A stretch of DNA of 64,000 bases from Desulfobacter sp. (GTDB lineage: Bacteria; Desulfobacterota; Desulfobacteria; Desulfobacterales; Desulfobacteraceae). Below are positions 51,976 through 60,978 of the stretch, piece by piece; within the stretch, counting starts at the first letter, position 1, and every line of letters starts with the position of its first letter. The notes under the pieces were generated by a model. The model did not search any database. It was given only the letters and a program-made list of their open reading frames with translations, and was not told the DNA's origin. Location: NCBI GenBank assembly GCA_028768545.1, contig CP054838.1, positions 4,709,001-4,773,000 of the forward strand, given 5' to 3'. The position numbers were made by a program, and so were the translations under genes.

Positions 51976-54522
51976 ATGTTGCAAAAGCTAAAACGTTTAC
52001 TTTCTATCTTTTTAATAATGTTTTTTACGTTTAATATTTTACCAGATGCCAATGCTCAAGTAAATGATGTCAATGGTCACGGAATTGTGAATGATTTGGG
52101 CATAACTTTAAAAGAGTCATTAAAAGCTGAAGAAAAAAATATCATCAGTTATAAGGATCGCATTGAAAGAGGGGAACGTGAAAAAATTTATCTTGCTGCT
52201 GCAATAAATGGTTATCAGCTCCAATTGTCAACCGGAGTGGACATTTCTACTCTTCAAAAAACTCGATCTGAAATTAAATCCTCTTTATTAGAAGTCCAAA
52301 AAATGATGGGTGAAGTTTCCCCTGCAAGTGAGACGTTAACGCTTGAAAAGAAAAATCTTGAGCAGCAAAAGCAACTTGTTGATAAACAAATTTCAGAACT
52401 ATCGAAACTCATAGGACAAAACAAAGATACGACTGCTATTGAGTTTGAAAAAACAGCAAGACAGTTGGCAAAAGTTCTAAATCTAAAGGCAACTTATATT
52501 TCAAAGCTGGATGACATTTATCAGAAAAGGCTAAAAAATTTATCGGAGATACAGCAAGCATTCTCAACTTTAGAGGCCCAGTACACCTCAGCCATAGAAC
52601 AGCGGAAGACAAAAAATCTATTTGAAAGAAAAAAGGAAGGTTTCCGATTTGACGTTTTTAAAGTTTTTCAAGAGGATATTATTAATTTAATCGGAAAAAT
52701 TAAAATGGTCACGACTCCTGTATTCTGGACAAAATGGGGCCAAAAGTTGTGGCAAAGTGCTGGATTTATGTCGATCTCGTTTCTACTAATTTTGATAGGA
52801 GCCCTGTTTGCACTGCTAAGAACAAAGATATCCTTATCCAATGTTCAAAATCTTGATTATGTAAAACGGTTAGGAGATTGGCATAAATTAACTGCAAGTC
52901 TATTAACCCAATCCATTATACCTGGTGGTATTGCGCTGACTGTATTTATTTTCAGTCGATTGAACATCATGTATTTTGTGGCACCAACACTTCAGATGGT
53001 CACGCTTCTCATTATTACTTTTCTTGCCATCAGCTGGATAAAGCAGGCATTCGGTGGTTTTGTTGCCGATAGCATGGGAATAGAAAATGCTAATTCATAT
53101 GTAAAGTTGAGTCGGATCTTATCAATCTTTATCCTTACTTATGCTCCTATACATTTCAGTCTCGGATCAGACTCCAACCTTCTTGTCATTTTTCGTATAG
53201 TAGGTGCTATATTTGTTTTGATTTGGACTATATTAAAGTGGAAGACTCTTAAACTTAAAGATTTCCCAAAAGAGAGAGAAACTGGGGATAAAAGCCATTT
53301 TTTAATTGGCTTAGGAAGTAAATACTTGCTGATAACAATAAGTGGTGCAGCCATTATCTTTGATATGATTGGATATGGATCTTTATCAGTGCATTGGCTT
53401 TCTTCTTGGGCGATAACTATATTGATCATTCTTTGGTGGGTTCTTTTTTTCAATCTTATTAAAGAATGGGATCAATACTATAAGACAAAAAGTGATATTG
53501 AAAGAAATGAATTCCTATATGACGATTATCCCGTTCAATGGTTAATGATTCGAGCAGGGCAATTTGTTTGGTTAATTTCTTTGATAGTGGTTATTTTGTT
53601 GCTCTGGGGAAATCAACAAAACGTATTAGGAAAATTTTATAATCTCTTGGCGCACCCATTTCAGATCGGTAATATGAATTTCAGTCTTTTGGGATTCATT
53701 TCTTCTGTTTTGGTTATTTTAATTACCTATGCAATAACCCGAATGTGGAAATGGGTTTTTCAAGCCAAATTCCTGAGCCGTAGTGGCATGACAATTGGAC
53801 TACAGGATTCCATTACAACGATTACAATTTATGTTATCTGGTTATTTGGTATTCTGGTATCATTGCACGTGTTTGGTCTGAATACAGCCTCTCTTGCTGT
53901 CGCTTTTGGAGCCCTGGGCATAGGGCTTGGCTTTGGACTTGGGAATATTTTTAACAATTTTATTTCAGGGATCATCCTTCTTTTCGAAAGACCCATTCAA
54001 GTTGGCGACAGTATAGAGATGAATGGTATCTGGGCTGAGGTAAAAAAAATAAATGTTAGATCCACTGTTGTCCAGACATATGATAATGCGTCGTTGATTA
54101 TTCCGAATGCAGATCTGATAAGTAATCAAGTGACAAATTGGAGTTTCAAGGATAAACGGATACGCCGTAATATAAGTGTAGGTGTTGCATATGGTTCTGA
54201 CATAGAGCTTGTAAGGGAGACGCTTCTCGAAATTTCTAAAAATACAAAAAAAGTATTACGTAATCCAAAACCGGACGTGGTTTTCAGGGACTTTGGTGAT
54301 AGTGCGTTAATCTTTCAGCTGCGTGTTTGGACAGATATAGACCATATGCTCATAGTGGAAACAGATATTAGATTTAAAATTGATAAACTGTTTAAAGAAC
54401 GCAAAATTGAAATTTCTTTTCCACAAAGAGATATTCACATTCGTTCAATTGAAGGATTATCAAAAAAAGATGCCAGCGAAATTAGTAACTCTGAAGGCTC
54501 AATAGTAGAGAATGAAGAATGA
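51976..54522 (+). CDS. Large mechanosensitive channel of the MscS family (KefA/MscK-like)
   Basis: An 848-aa protein. A signal sequence (LLSIFLIMFFTFNILPDANA) is followed by a periplasmic coiled coil (about 35-210, many Lys/Glu/Gln heptads), then about nine membrane helices from residue 258. The MscS core begins with the pore helix FGALGIGLGFGLGNIFNNFI (about 644-663), then ERPIQVGDSIEMNGIWAEV and the cytoplasmic cage domain (TYDNASLIIPNADLISNQV, FRDFGDSALIFQLRVW). It should open under membrane tension and release solutes in hypoosmotic shock. It is AT-richer than the core genes. A truncated MgtE_N-type gene follows by 58 bases. Confidence 0.92.
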   Translation: MLQKLKRLLSIFLIMFFTFNILPDANAQVNDVNGHGIVNDLGITLKESLKAEEKNIISYKDRIERGEREKIYLAAAINGYQLQLSTGVDISTLQKTRSEIKSSLLEVQKMMGEVSPASETLTLEKKNLEQQKQLVDKQISELSKLIGQNKDTTAIEFEKTARQLAKVLNLKATYISKLDDIYQKRLKNLSEIQQAFSTLEAQYTSAIEQRKTKNLFERKKEGFRFDVFKVFQEDIINLIGKIKMVTTPVFWTKWGQKLWQSAGFMSISFLLILIGALFALLRTKISLSNVQNLDYVKRLGDWHKLTASLLTQSIIPGGIALTVFIFSRLNIMYFVAPTLQMVTLLIITFLAISWIKQAFGGFVADSMGIENANSYVKLSRILSIFILTYAPIHFSLGSDSNLLVIFRIVGAIFVLIWTILKWKTLKLKDFPKERETGDKSHFLIGLGSKYLLITISGAAIIFDMIGYGSLSVHWLSSWAITILIILWWVLFFNLIKEWDQYYKTKSDIERNEFLYDDYPVQWLMIRAGQFVWLISLIVVILLLWGNQQNVLGKFYNLLAHPFQIGNMNFSLLGFISSVLVILITYAITRMWKWVFQAKFLSRSGMTIGLQDSITTITIYVIWLFGILVSLHVFGLNTASLAVAFGALGIGLGFGLGNIFNNFISGIILLFERPIQVGDSIEMNGIWAEVKKINVRSTVVQTYDNASLIIPNADLISNQVTNWSFKDKRIRRNISVGVAYGSDIELVRETLLEISKNTKKVLRNPKPDVVFRDFGDSALIFQLRVWTDIDHMLIVETDIRFKIDKLFKERKIEISFPQRDIHIRSIEGLSKKDASEISNSEGSIVENEE

Positions 54523-54580
54523 AATCAATAAAATTTAAATAGATTTATTATAACAAAGTTAAAGTGGGAAGGAGCCCAAA

Positions 54581-54858
54581 ATGGGTGAGTCAAATTCATA
54601 CATAATTTTGATTGAAAAGTTTATCGAACACGATGCTGTATCTGCATCAAACATAATTGAAAGCCTTAAAGAAGATGAAGCTATCGAGGTGTTTGAAGAA
54701 CTTAACCCGGCAACATCGGCAAAGATAATAAGGAATTTACAGGTCACCTATGCGGCCAGCTTGATTGAAAAGATGAGTGATGAAGTGCTCTCTAAAACGC
54801 TTTCCTTAATAGAACCGCAGCTATTGACATCAATTTTGATGTTTCTTGCTCCTGGCTC
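54581..54858 (+). pseudogene. MgtE_N-domain protein, truncated by IS256 copy 4
   Basis: An N-terminal fragment of about 92 residues (IEKFIEHDAVSASNIIESL, EELNPATSAKIIRNLQV, EKMSDEVLSKTLSLIEPQLL) resembles the superhelical N domain of MgtE Mg transporters. The frame then runs into the IS256 left end. AAGGAG precedes the ATG. It sits behind the MscS gene and is probably cotranscribed with it. The remainder is missing from the window. Confidence 0.8.
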
Positions 54859-54926
54859 GAGGGCGTTCAAAATTCTGTGTCAGTTGAATGAAAGCTGATA
54901 TACTCAGCTAAATAAGGAGAACTGAC

Positions 54927-56009
54927 ATGACCGAAGAAAACACCGAATTTGATTTTCAAAAAGCCCTTAAAGGCATCCAGGAAGGTAAACCCTTCACAGG
55001 TAAGGGCGGCGTCCTTACATCATTAATCAAAAATCTTGCTGAAGCTGCTCTTGAAGGAGAGTTGGAGTCCCATCTCGGGCAGGAAGTTTCTGCCAACCGC
55101 CGTAATGGAAAAAGCAAAAAGACCATTAAATCCCTGGATGGTAAATTTGAGCTGGAAACCCCGCGTGACAGGGCCGGAACCTTCTCTCCACAGATCGTCA
55201 AAAAACATCAGACAACGCTCAGCGATGAAATTGAAAGAAAGATAATAGCCCTTTACGGCCTGGGCATGAGTTATAATGATATGGCTTCCCATTTACAGGA
55301 AATCTATGGACTTGAGATTTCAAATGCCACTCTGAGCACCATTACCGATAAAATCATCCATACCGTCAAAGAATGGCAGGCCAGGCCGTTGGAAAATGTG
55401 TACCCAATCATATGGCTTGATGCCATACATTATAAAGTACGAGAAAACGGAAAGGTCGGCAGCAAAGCCGTTTACACAATTCTTGGGGTGAATATCGAGG
55501 GCCGCAAAGAGGTTCTTGGGCTGTACATATCCGAGAATGAGGGTGCGAACTTCTGGCTGCAGGTGTTAACAGACCTTTCAAACCGAGGGGTAAAAGATAT
55601 CCTGATTGCCTGTGTTGATGGTCTAAAAGGTTTTCCCGAGGCCATTGAGACCATATTCCCGGACACAGAAGTTCAACTCTGCGTAGTCCACCAGATCCGA
55701 AATTCATTGAAATACGTTGGTTCCAAAAATAAAAAGGAATTTATGGCAGATCTAAAACGTGTTTATAAAGCGGTCAATAAGGATCTGGCCGAAGAAGAAC
55801 TGGATATCTTGGAAAATAAATGGAATGACAAATACCCGATTGTGATAAAATCCTGGCGGAACAACTGGGAACGCCTCAGTCATTTCTTTAAATATCCAGA
55901 AGAGATTCGACGGATAATATACACCACAAATACCATTGAGGCTGTGCATCGACAGTTTCGAAAACTGACCAAAACAAAGGGATATTCCCGAACCAGGACA
56001 GCCTGTTAA
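54927..56009 (+). pseudogene. IS256-family transposase, copy 4, frameshifted
   Basis: It is identical to the other copies up to KLTKTKG apart from Ile for Val at residue 162. One base is missing near 55983 (GGATATTC where others have GGATCATTC), so the frame ends early with SRTRTAC. The catalytic triad is complete, but the C-terminal 45 residues are lost. Confidence 0.93.
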
Positions 56010-56118
56010 AGCTGCTTTACATGGGGATCCAGAACGCCAGTAAAAAATGGACAATGCCGATTCAAAATTGGTCACTGACAATTTCCCAGTTGGCAATTTT
56101 CTTTGAAGGCCGGCTGGA

Positions 56119-56217
56119 CAGGGTCATCGCATGTAACTTTTATTAAGATTCATCCTTACCCGGCTGGAATAGGTGAGGGGGATTCCGTTAAATCTTAAGC
56201 GGTCGTCCTGACCGCTT
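56119..56217. repeat. 99-bp repeat A (second copy), inside IS256 copy 4
   Basis: It matches 48327-48425 with one change (G to A at about the 34th base). The boundary at the left, GGCTGGA-CAGGGTC, marks where the foreign sequence starts. At the right, CGCTT joins CTTTAAAT of IS256 with a short microhomology. Confidence 0.9.
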
Positions 56218-56470
56218 CTTTAAATATCCAGAAGAGATTCGACGGATAATATACACCACAAATACCATTGAGGCTGTGCATCGACAGTTTCGAAAACTGA
56301 CCAAAACAAAGGGATCATTCCCGAACCAGGACAGCCTGTTAAAACTGCTTTACATGGGGATCCAGAACGCCAGTAAAAAATGGACAATGCCGATTCAAAA
56401 TTGGTCACTGACAATTTCCCAGTTGGCAATTTTCTTTGAAGGCCGGCTGGATAAAGAGCTGGGAATTTGA
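56218..56470 (+). pseudogene. Duplicated 3' end of the IS256 transposase gene
   Basis: This partial copy of the transposase C-terminus runs from FKYPEEIRRIIYTTN (including the catalytic Glu) to EGRLDKELGI and TGA 56468-56470. It overlaps in content with the preceding frameshifted gene and has no start of its own. Confidence 0.85.
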
Positions 56471-56684
56471 TAGGGATTTATTTACAGATGGAAAAGATGG
56501 TTCCAGGAACTCCGCTCCAGCAAAAGTCAACTCCTCCGACGTGGCTGATTGAAGGCCCATTCTCGGACCTGACTTTTACTTCCGCTGGCGCTGAGGCAGA
56601 TCCGGGAACCGAAACCGTGACACAGAATTCTGAACATTCCCGTCCTAAGCGAAAACTTAAGCTTTAAAATAAAGGAGATGAAAA

Positions 56685-57248
56685 ATGGATATCAAAAAAT
56701 TGGCGCCATGGAACTGGTTTAAAAAAGAAAACGAGCAAAGTAGACATACCGTTCCAGTAAAATACAGCAACAAATCCAGTAACAGATATTCCCCTGAATC
56801 ATTCGGAGGTCTGCACAATGAAATGGACCGGCTTTTTGATGATTTTTTCAACGGATTTGCTTTGTCACCTTTCAGATCCCGTTCATCCATGCGTGAAGGG
56901 ATAAGCGGCGATTTGCTGAAACCCAGTCTTGATCTTGGTTCGACGGAAAAAGAATATATAGTTTCCATTGAAATTCCGGGTGTAAGCAAAAAAGATGTAA
57001 GCATCGAACTTGTTCATGATTCCTTGATTATCCGAGGAGAAAAGAAACAACAAAAAGAAGAAAAAAGCAAAAATTTTTACCGGCTTGAAAGGTCTTACGG
57101 GTCCTTTCAGCGTACCTTATCATTACCGGAAGATGTCAATAGAGAAAATATCAAAGCTGATTTTAAAAACGGCGTACTGAATATCACTATTCCAAGGGTG
57201 GCTATTCCGGAGAACAAGGTGAAACAGATCGAAATTAAACGTGTTTAA
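56685..57248 (+). CDS. Hsp20 family small heat shock protein (1)
   Basis: A 187-aa holdase. A 75-residue N-terminal arm includes NEMDRLFDDFFNGFALSPF. The alpha-crystallin domain (about 80-180) reads PSLDLGSTEKEYIVSIEIPG, then RLERSYGSFQRTLSLPEDV and FKNGVLNITIPR (the GVLxIxxP motif). It binds unfolding proteins without ATP. AAGGAGA precedes the ATG. It starts only 45 bases after the IS256 right end, so its own promoter may be lost or replaced. It is the first of three hsp20 genes. Confidence 0.95.
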   Translation: MDIKKLAPWNWFKKENEQSRHTVPVKYSNKSSNRYSPESFGGLHNEMDRLFDDFFNGFALSPFRSRSSMREGISGDLLKPSLDLGSTEKEYIVSIEIPGVSKKDVSIELVHDSLIIRGEKKQQKEEKSKNFYRLERSYGSFQRTLSLPEDVNRENIKADFKNGVLNITIPRVAIPENKVKQIEIKRV

Positions 57249-57507
57249 CATGTTGATATTTAGCATAAAAAGTAGTTTTAGATGGTTGCGGCTATTACCG
57301 GAATAAAATTTTCATAAGAAAATAATAAGCCCCTATTGACATGAAAAAAATCGGAATTAAATTAGGCAAAAATACATGATTTTGTGGGAGCAAAGGTCTT
57401 GCAGATAGGATAGAAGACACCTTGAAACTTTCATGAGAATGTCGATTCTAATATCCCAAACGGTTCCCGCAACAACTTAAAACAACCCATTGTAAGGAGG
57501 AAGAATT

Positions 57508-57948
57508 ATGTTTACAAGAATTAGTGATATCGACAGATTGTTCGGGACCATGAATCTTCTTCAAAGGAAGTTGGACAATCTTTACGGGGACTACGAAAGA
57601 CCATCTGGTTATAGATGGGAATTAGAATCAGCCGCTCCCAGGACAAATCTGTATGAACACGGTGACAATTTTGAAATCAGAGCCGAAGTTCCCGGGCTTG
57701 AAAAGGATGACTTGAATGTAAAGATCCAGGGGAACTATCTTGAAATCAGCGGTGAAAGGGGATCAGATGCGCCTGAGGGGTATAAAACCCATAAAACTGA
57801 AAGAGGGACCGGATCTTTTTCCAGAAGTTTTACCCTGCCTGCAGATGTTGACTCAACAAAAGTTGAAGCCACGCTTAAAAACGGGGTGCTTTACCTTACA
57901 CTTCCCAAGCATGAGGCAGCAAAACCCAAGAAAATAAGTATCAGTTAA
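57508..57948 (+). CDS. Hsp20 family small heat shock protein (2)
   Basis: A 146-aa protein: short N-arm (DIDRLFGTMNLLQRKLDNLYG), then the alpha-crystallin domain with PRTNLYEHGDNFEIRAEVPG, TERGTGSFSRSFTLPADVD and LKNGVLYLTLPKHEAAKPKK. AGGAGG precedes the ATG. The 260-base upstream region holds CTTGAAA at about 57420, a possible heat-shock sigma-32-type -35 box, but its -10 partner is weak. It is cotranscribed with the third hsp20 gene (33 bases apart). Confidence 0.95.
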   Translation: MFTRISDIDRLFGTMNLLQRKLDNLYGDYERPSGYRWELESAAPRTNLYEHGDNFEIRAEVPGLEKDDLNVKIQGNYLEISGERGSDAPEGYKTHKTERGTGSFSRSFTLPADVDSTKVEATLKNGVLYLTLPKHEAAKPKKISIS

Positions 57949-57981
57949 ACTTCAAGATAAATTCCTGAAAAGGAGGTTAAC

Positions 57982-58368
57982 ATGGATAAGAAACAAGAAA
58001 TTGCAAAACAAGAAGAAAAAAATGTCGAGAAAACACGTGAAATGTATGAAGCAACCCCAGCGGTAGACATTTATGAAAATGAGGATGAAATCCTCCTCCA
58101 CGCTGACATGCCTGGAGTGGTCAAAGAAGATATTTCAGTTGATATTGATAACGGCACATTATCAATATCAGGTGTCAGAACGCTTAAGACTGAAGGTTCT
58201 GCAACATATGAAGAGTTCTCAAATGTAGAATATGTCAGAAGCTTCTCAGTTCCCCAGACCATTGATGTTGAAAAAGTTGAGGCTGAGTTGAAAGATGGTG
58301 TGTTAAGACTGCACCTGCCTAAATCTGAAGCGGCCAAGCCCCGACAGATAGAGATTAAAACAGCATAA
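57982..58368 (+). CDS. Hsp20 family small heat shock protein (3)
   Basis: A 128-aa protein with little N-terminal arm (KKQEIAKQEEKNVEKTRE) and an alpha-crystallin domain (TPAVDIYENEDEILLHADMP, VEYVRSFSVPQTIDVEKVEA, LKDGVLRLHLPKSEAAKPRQ). AAGGAGG precedes the ATG. The three proteins are only distantly alike outside the core, so they are not a recent tandem duplication and may form mixed oligomers. Confidence 0.95.
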   Translation: MDKKQEIAKQEEKNVEKTREMYEATPAVDIYENEDEILLHADMPGVVKEDISVDIDNGTLSISGVRTLKTEGSATYEEFSNVEYVRSFSVPQTIDVEKVEAELKDGVLRLHLPKSEAAKPRQIEIKTA

Positions 58369-58427
58369 AATATATCAAACTTACCCGGAGAATCGTATCT
58401 CTCCTTAGAAACTGTAACATCAACCCG

Positions 58428-58463
58428 AGGATGGGAAGCTTTATCCGGGTGGCTTTCCATCCT
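58428..58463 (+). terminator. Terminator of the hsp20 genes
   Basis: AGGATGG-G-AAGC at 58428-58439 pairs with GGCTTTCCATCCT at 58451-58463. No long T-run follows. It is the only strong stem between the last hsp20 gene and IS256 copy 5. A short truncated frame (from about 58475) runs into the IS. Confidence 0.6.
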
Positions 58464-58555
58464 TAAACATATAAATGAACAAAAGGTTGATAACAATGAA
58501 AATTTTAACACTGAGATCGCAAATGAATATCATGTTGAAATTGACGCTGTTGACG

Positions 58556-60005
58556 GGAATGTTCAGAATTCTGTGTCACGGTTTCGGTTCCCGGATCTGC
58601 CTCAGCGCCAGCGGAAGTAAAAGTCAAGTCCGAGAATGGGCCTTCAATCAGCCACGTCGGAGGAGTTGATTTTTGCTGGAGTGGAGTTCCTGGAACCATC
58701 TTTTCCATCTGTAAATAAATCCCTATCAAATTCCCAGCTCTTTATCCAGCCGGCCTTCAAAGAAAATTGCCAACTGGGAAATTGTCAGTGACCAATTTTG
58801 AATCGGCATTGTCCATTTTTTACTGGCGTTCTGGATCCCCGTGTAAAGCAGCTTTAACAGGCTGTCCTGGTTCGGGAATGATCCCTCTGTTTTGGTCAGT
58901 TTTCGAAACTGTCGATGCACAGCCTCAATGGTATTTGTGGTGTATATTATCCGTCGAATCTCTTCTGGATATTTAAAGAAATGACTGAGGCGTTCCCAGT
59001 TGTTCCGCCAGGATTTTATCACAATCGGGTATTTGTCATTCCATTTATTTTCCAAGATATCCAGTTCTTCTTCGGCCAGATCCTTATTGACCGCTTTATA
59101 AACACGTTTTAGATCTGCCATAAATTCCTTTTTATTTTTGGAACCAACGTATTTCAATGAATTTCGGATCTGGTGGACTACGCAGAGTTGAACTTCTGTG
59201 TCCGGGAATATGGTCTCAATGGCCTCGGGAAAACCTTTTAGACCATCAACACAGGCAATCAGGATATCTTTTACCCCTCGGTTTGAAAGGTCTGTTAACA
59301 CCTGCAGCCAGAAGTTCGCACCCTCATTCTCGGATATGTACAGCCCAAGAACCTCTTTGCGGCCCTCGATATTCACCCCAAGAATTGTGTAAACGGCTTT
59401 GCTGCCGACCTTTCCGTTTTCTCGTACTTTATAATGTATGGCATCAAGCCATACGATTGGGTACACATTTTCCAACGGCCTGGCCTGCCATTCTTTGACG
59501 GTATGGATGATTTTATCGGTAATGGTGCTCAGAGTGGCATTTGAAATCTCAAGTCCATAGATTTCCTGTAAATGGGAAGCCATATCATTATAACTCATGC
59601 CCAGGCCGTAAAGGGCTATTATCTTTCTTTCAATTTCATCGCTGAGCGTTGTCTGATGTTTTTTGACGATCTGTGGAGAGAAGGTTCCGGCCCTGTCACG
59701 CGGGGTTTCCAGCTCAAATTTACCATCCAGGGATTTAATGGTCTTTTTGCTTTTTCCATTACGGCGGTTGGCAGAAACTTCCTGCCCGAGATGGGACTCC
59801 AACTCTCCTTCAAGAGCAGCTTCAGCAAGATTTTTGATTAATGATGTAAGGACGCCGCCCTTACCTGTGAAGGGTTTACCTTCCTGGATGCCTTTAAGGG
59901 CTTTTTGAAAATCAAATTCGGTGTTTTCTTCGGTCATGTCAGTTCTCCTTATTTAGCTGAGTATATCAGCTTTCATTCAACTGACACAGAATTTTGAACG
60001 CCCTC
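58556..60005 (-). mobile_element. IS256-family element, copy 5
   Basis: 1450 bp, minus orientation, with normal ends (GGAATGTTCAG at 58556 and, on the minus strand, GAGGGCGTTC at 60005). Flanks do not match, so no target duplication is left. On the right it cuts the end of an IS3 transposase gene. On the left it abuts the downstream region of the hsp20 genes. A deletion or rearrangement through this copy is likely. Confidence 0.93.
58726..59937 (-). CDS. IS256-family transposase, copy 5
   Basis: A complete 403-aa transposase with the Asp165, Asp231 and Glu338 triad. It differs from copy 1 at two C-terminal residues (TEGSF for TKGSF; LLYTGIQ for LLYMGIQ). AAGGAG is upstream. Confidence 0.97.
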   Translation of the reverse strand: MTEENTEFDFQKALKGIQEGKPFTGKGGVLTSLIKNLAEAALEGELESHLGQEVSANRRNGKSKKTIKSLDGKFELETPRDRAGTFSPQIVKKHQTTLSDEIERKIIALYGLGMSYNDMASHLQEIYGLEISNATLSTITDKIIHTVKEWQARPLENVYPIVWLDAIHYKVRENGKVGSKAVYTILGVNIEGRKEVLGLYISENEGANFWLQVLTDLSNRGVKDILIACVDGLKGFPEAIETIFPDTEVQLCVVHQIRNSLKYVGSKNKKEFMADLKRVYKAVNKDLAEEELDILENKWNDKYPIVIKSWRNNWERLSHFFKYPEEIRRIIYTTNTIEAVHRQFRKLTKTEGSFPNQDSLLKLLYTGIQNASKKWTMPIQNWSLTISQLAIFFEGRLDKELGI

Positions 60006-60978
60006 GTTTGTTGATCCAGGCTGCTTCTGGTAAAGCTGGTGGCCGAGGGATTTTCCCCTTAAAGCGTATTGGGTTTTTAATAAACGCCTCTTTCAAAGTT
60101 CTACAGCGAGACCCATAAATCTCTTTAGCAATGCCATAATGAAACTGTTCCGGGGTTACCAGGCCAATACCAGAATGGTAATGCTCTTTGTTGTAATATC
60201 TAAAAAAATCCTGGCAAAAGGTTCTTGCATCCTCAATCGAACCAAAATGATTTGGAAATTTTGGACAATATTTCAATGTTTTAAATTGAGCTTCAGAGTA
60301 AGGGTTATCATTGCTGACGTGCGGTCTGCTGTGGGTTTTGGTTACCCCTAAATCGACAAGAAGCTGGGCAACCCCTTTGGATTTCATACTGGCTCCCCGA
60401 TCTGCATGAAGTCCAAGCTGACCGGGTAATATATTTTGGTTTTCACAGGACTTCTCAATAAGCCTTTTGGCCAATGCTGTTTGTTCCCTATGGGCGACCA
60501 TCCAGCCGACAACATACCTGCTGAAAATATCCATGATTACATACAGATAGAAATAAGTCCATTTTGTGACGCTTTTCAACTTGGTAATATCCCAGGACCA
60601 GACCTGATTCGGTCCGGTTGCCAGCAATTCAGGTTTTTTATATTTCGGGCGATTTACCTGCCGTCTTCGTTCCGGCACAGAACCATGTTCTTTGTGAAGA
60701 AGCCGATACATCGTTCTGATGGAGCAATAGTATTTTCCTTTATCAAGAAGAGAGGCATAGACCTGGTATGGGGCCTGGTCTCGATACGTGTCCGAGTGAA
60801 GAATATCCAAAACCGTTTGTTGTTCATCAGGATTCAAAGAAAGAGGAGAGCTGCCCCGCTTTGATTTCACCTGTTTTTTCGGAGAATAAAACCTATAAAA
60901 AGATGAGCGAGGGACACCGAAAGCCTCACATGAAGGCTTTTTCCCAAGATCGTGACTTAACGTTAGGGCGGCATTCAT
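59977..60978 (-). pseudogene. IS3-family transposase OrfB, C-terminal end replaced by IS256 sequence
   Basis: About 330 residues: an HTH_21-like linker (GKKPSCEAFGVPRSSFYRF, QAPYQVYASLLDKGKYYCSI) and the rve integrase core with VWSWDITKLKSVTKW (first Asp), LGLHADRGASMKSKGVAQLL (second Asp) and HVSNDNPYSEAQFKTLKY (Glu). The last residues (SKFCVS) are read from the IS256 end. The catalytic core is intact, so it may still be active in trans. Its ATG shares a base with the orfA stop (TGATG), which couples their translation. Confidence 0.85.

Larger units (their letters stand above)
54859..56640 (+). mobile_element. IS256-family element, copy 4, chimeric
   Basis: The left end is intact at 54859. 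The body runs to 56118, then a 99-bp ISAs1-type sequence (56119-56217), then the IS256 sequence resumes at 56218 with a repeat of the segment 55886-56118 and continues to a normal right end at 56640. The flanks do not match as a target duplication. It looks like recombination between an IS256 that had received another element and a second IS256 copy. Confidence 0.9.

Noticed and set aside
54850..60015. Classical composite transposon formed by IS256 copies 4 and 5
   Set aside because: No direct repeat is found at the outer flanks, and swapping the flanks to model an inversion does not restore one. The boxed arrangement is reported, but transposition as a unit is not claimed.
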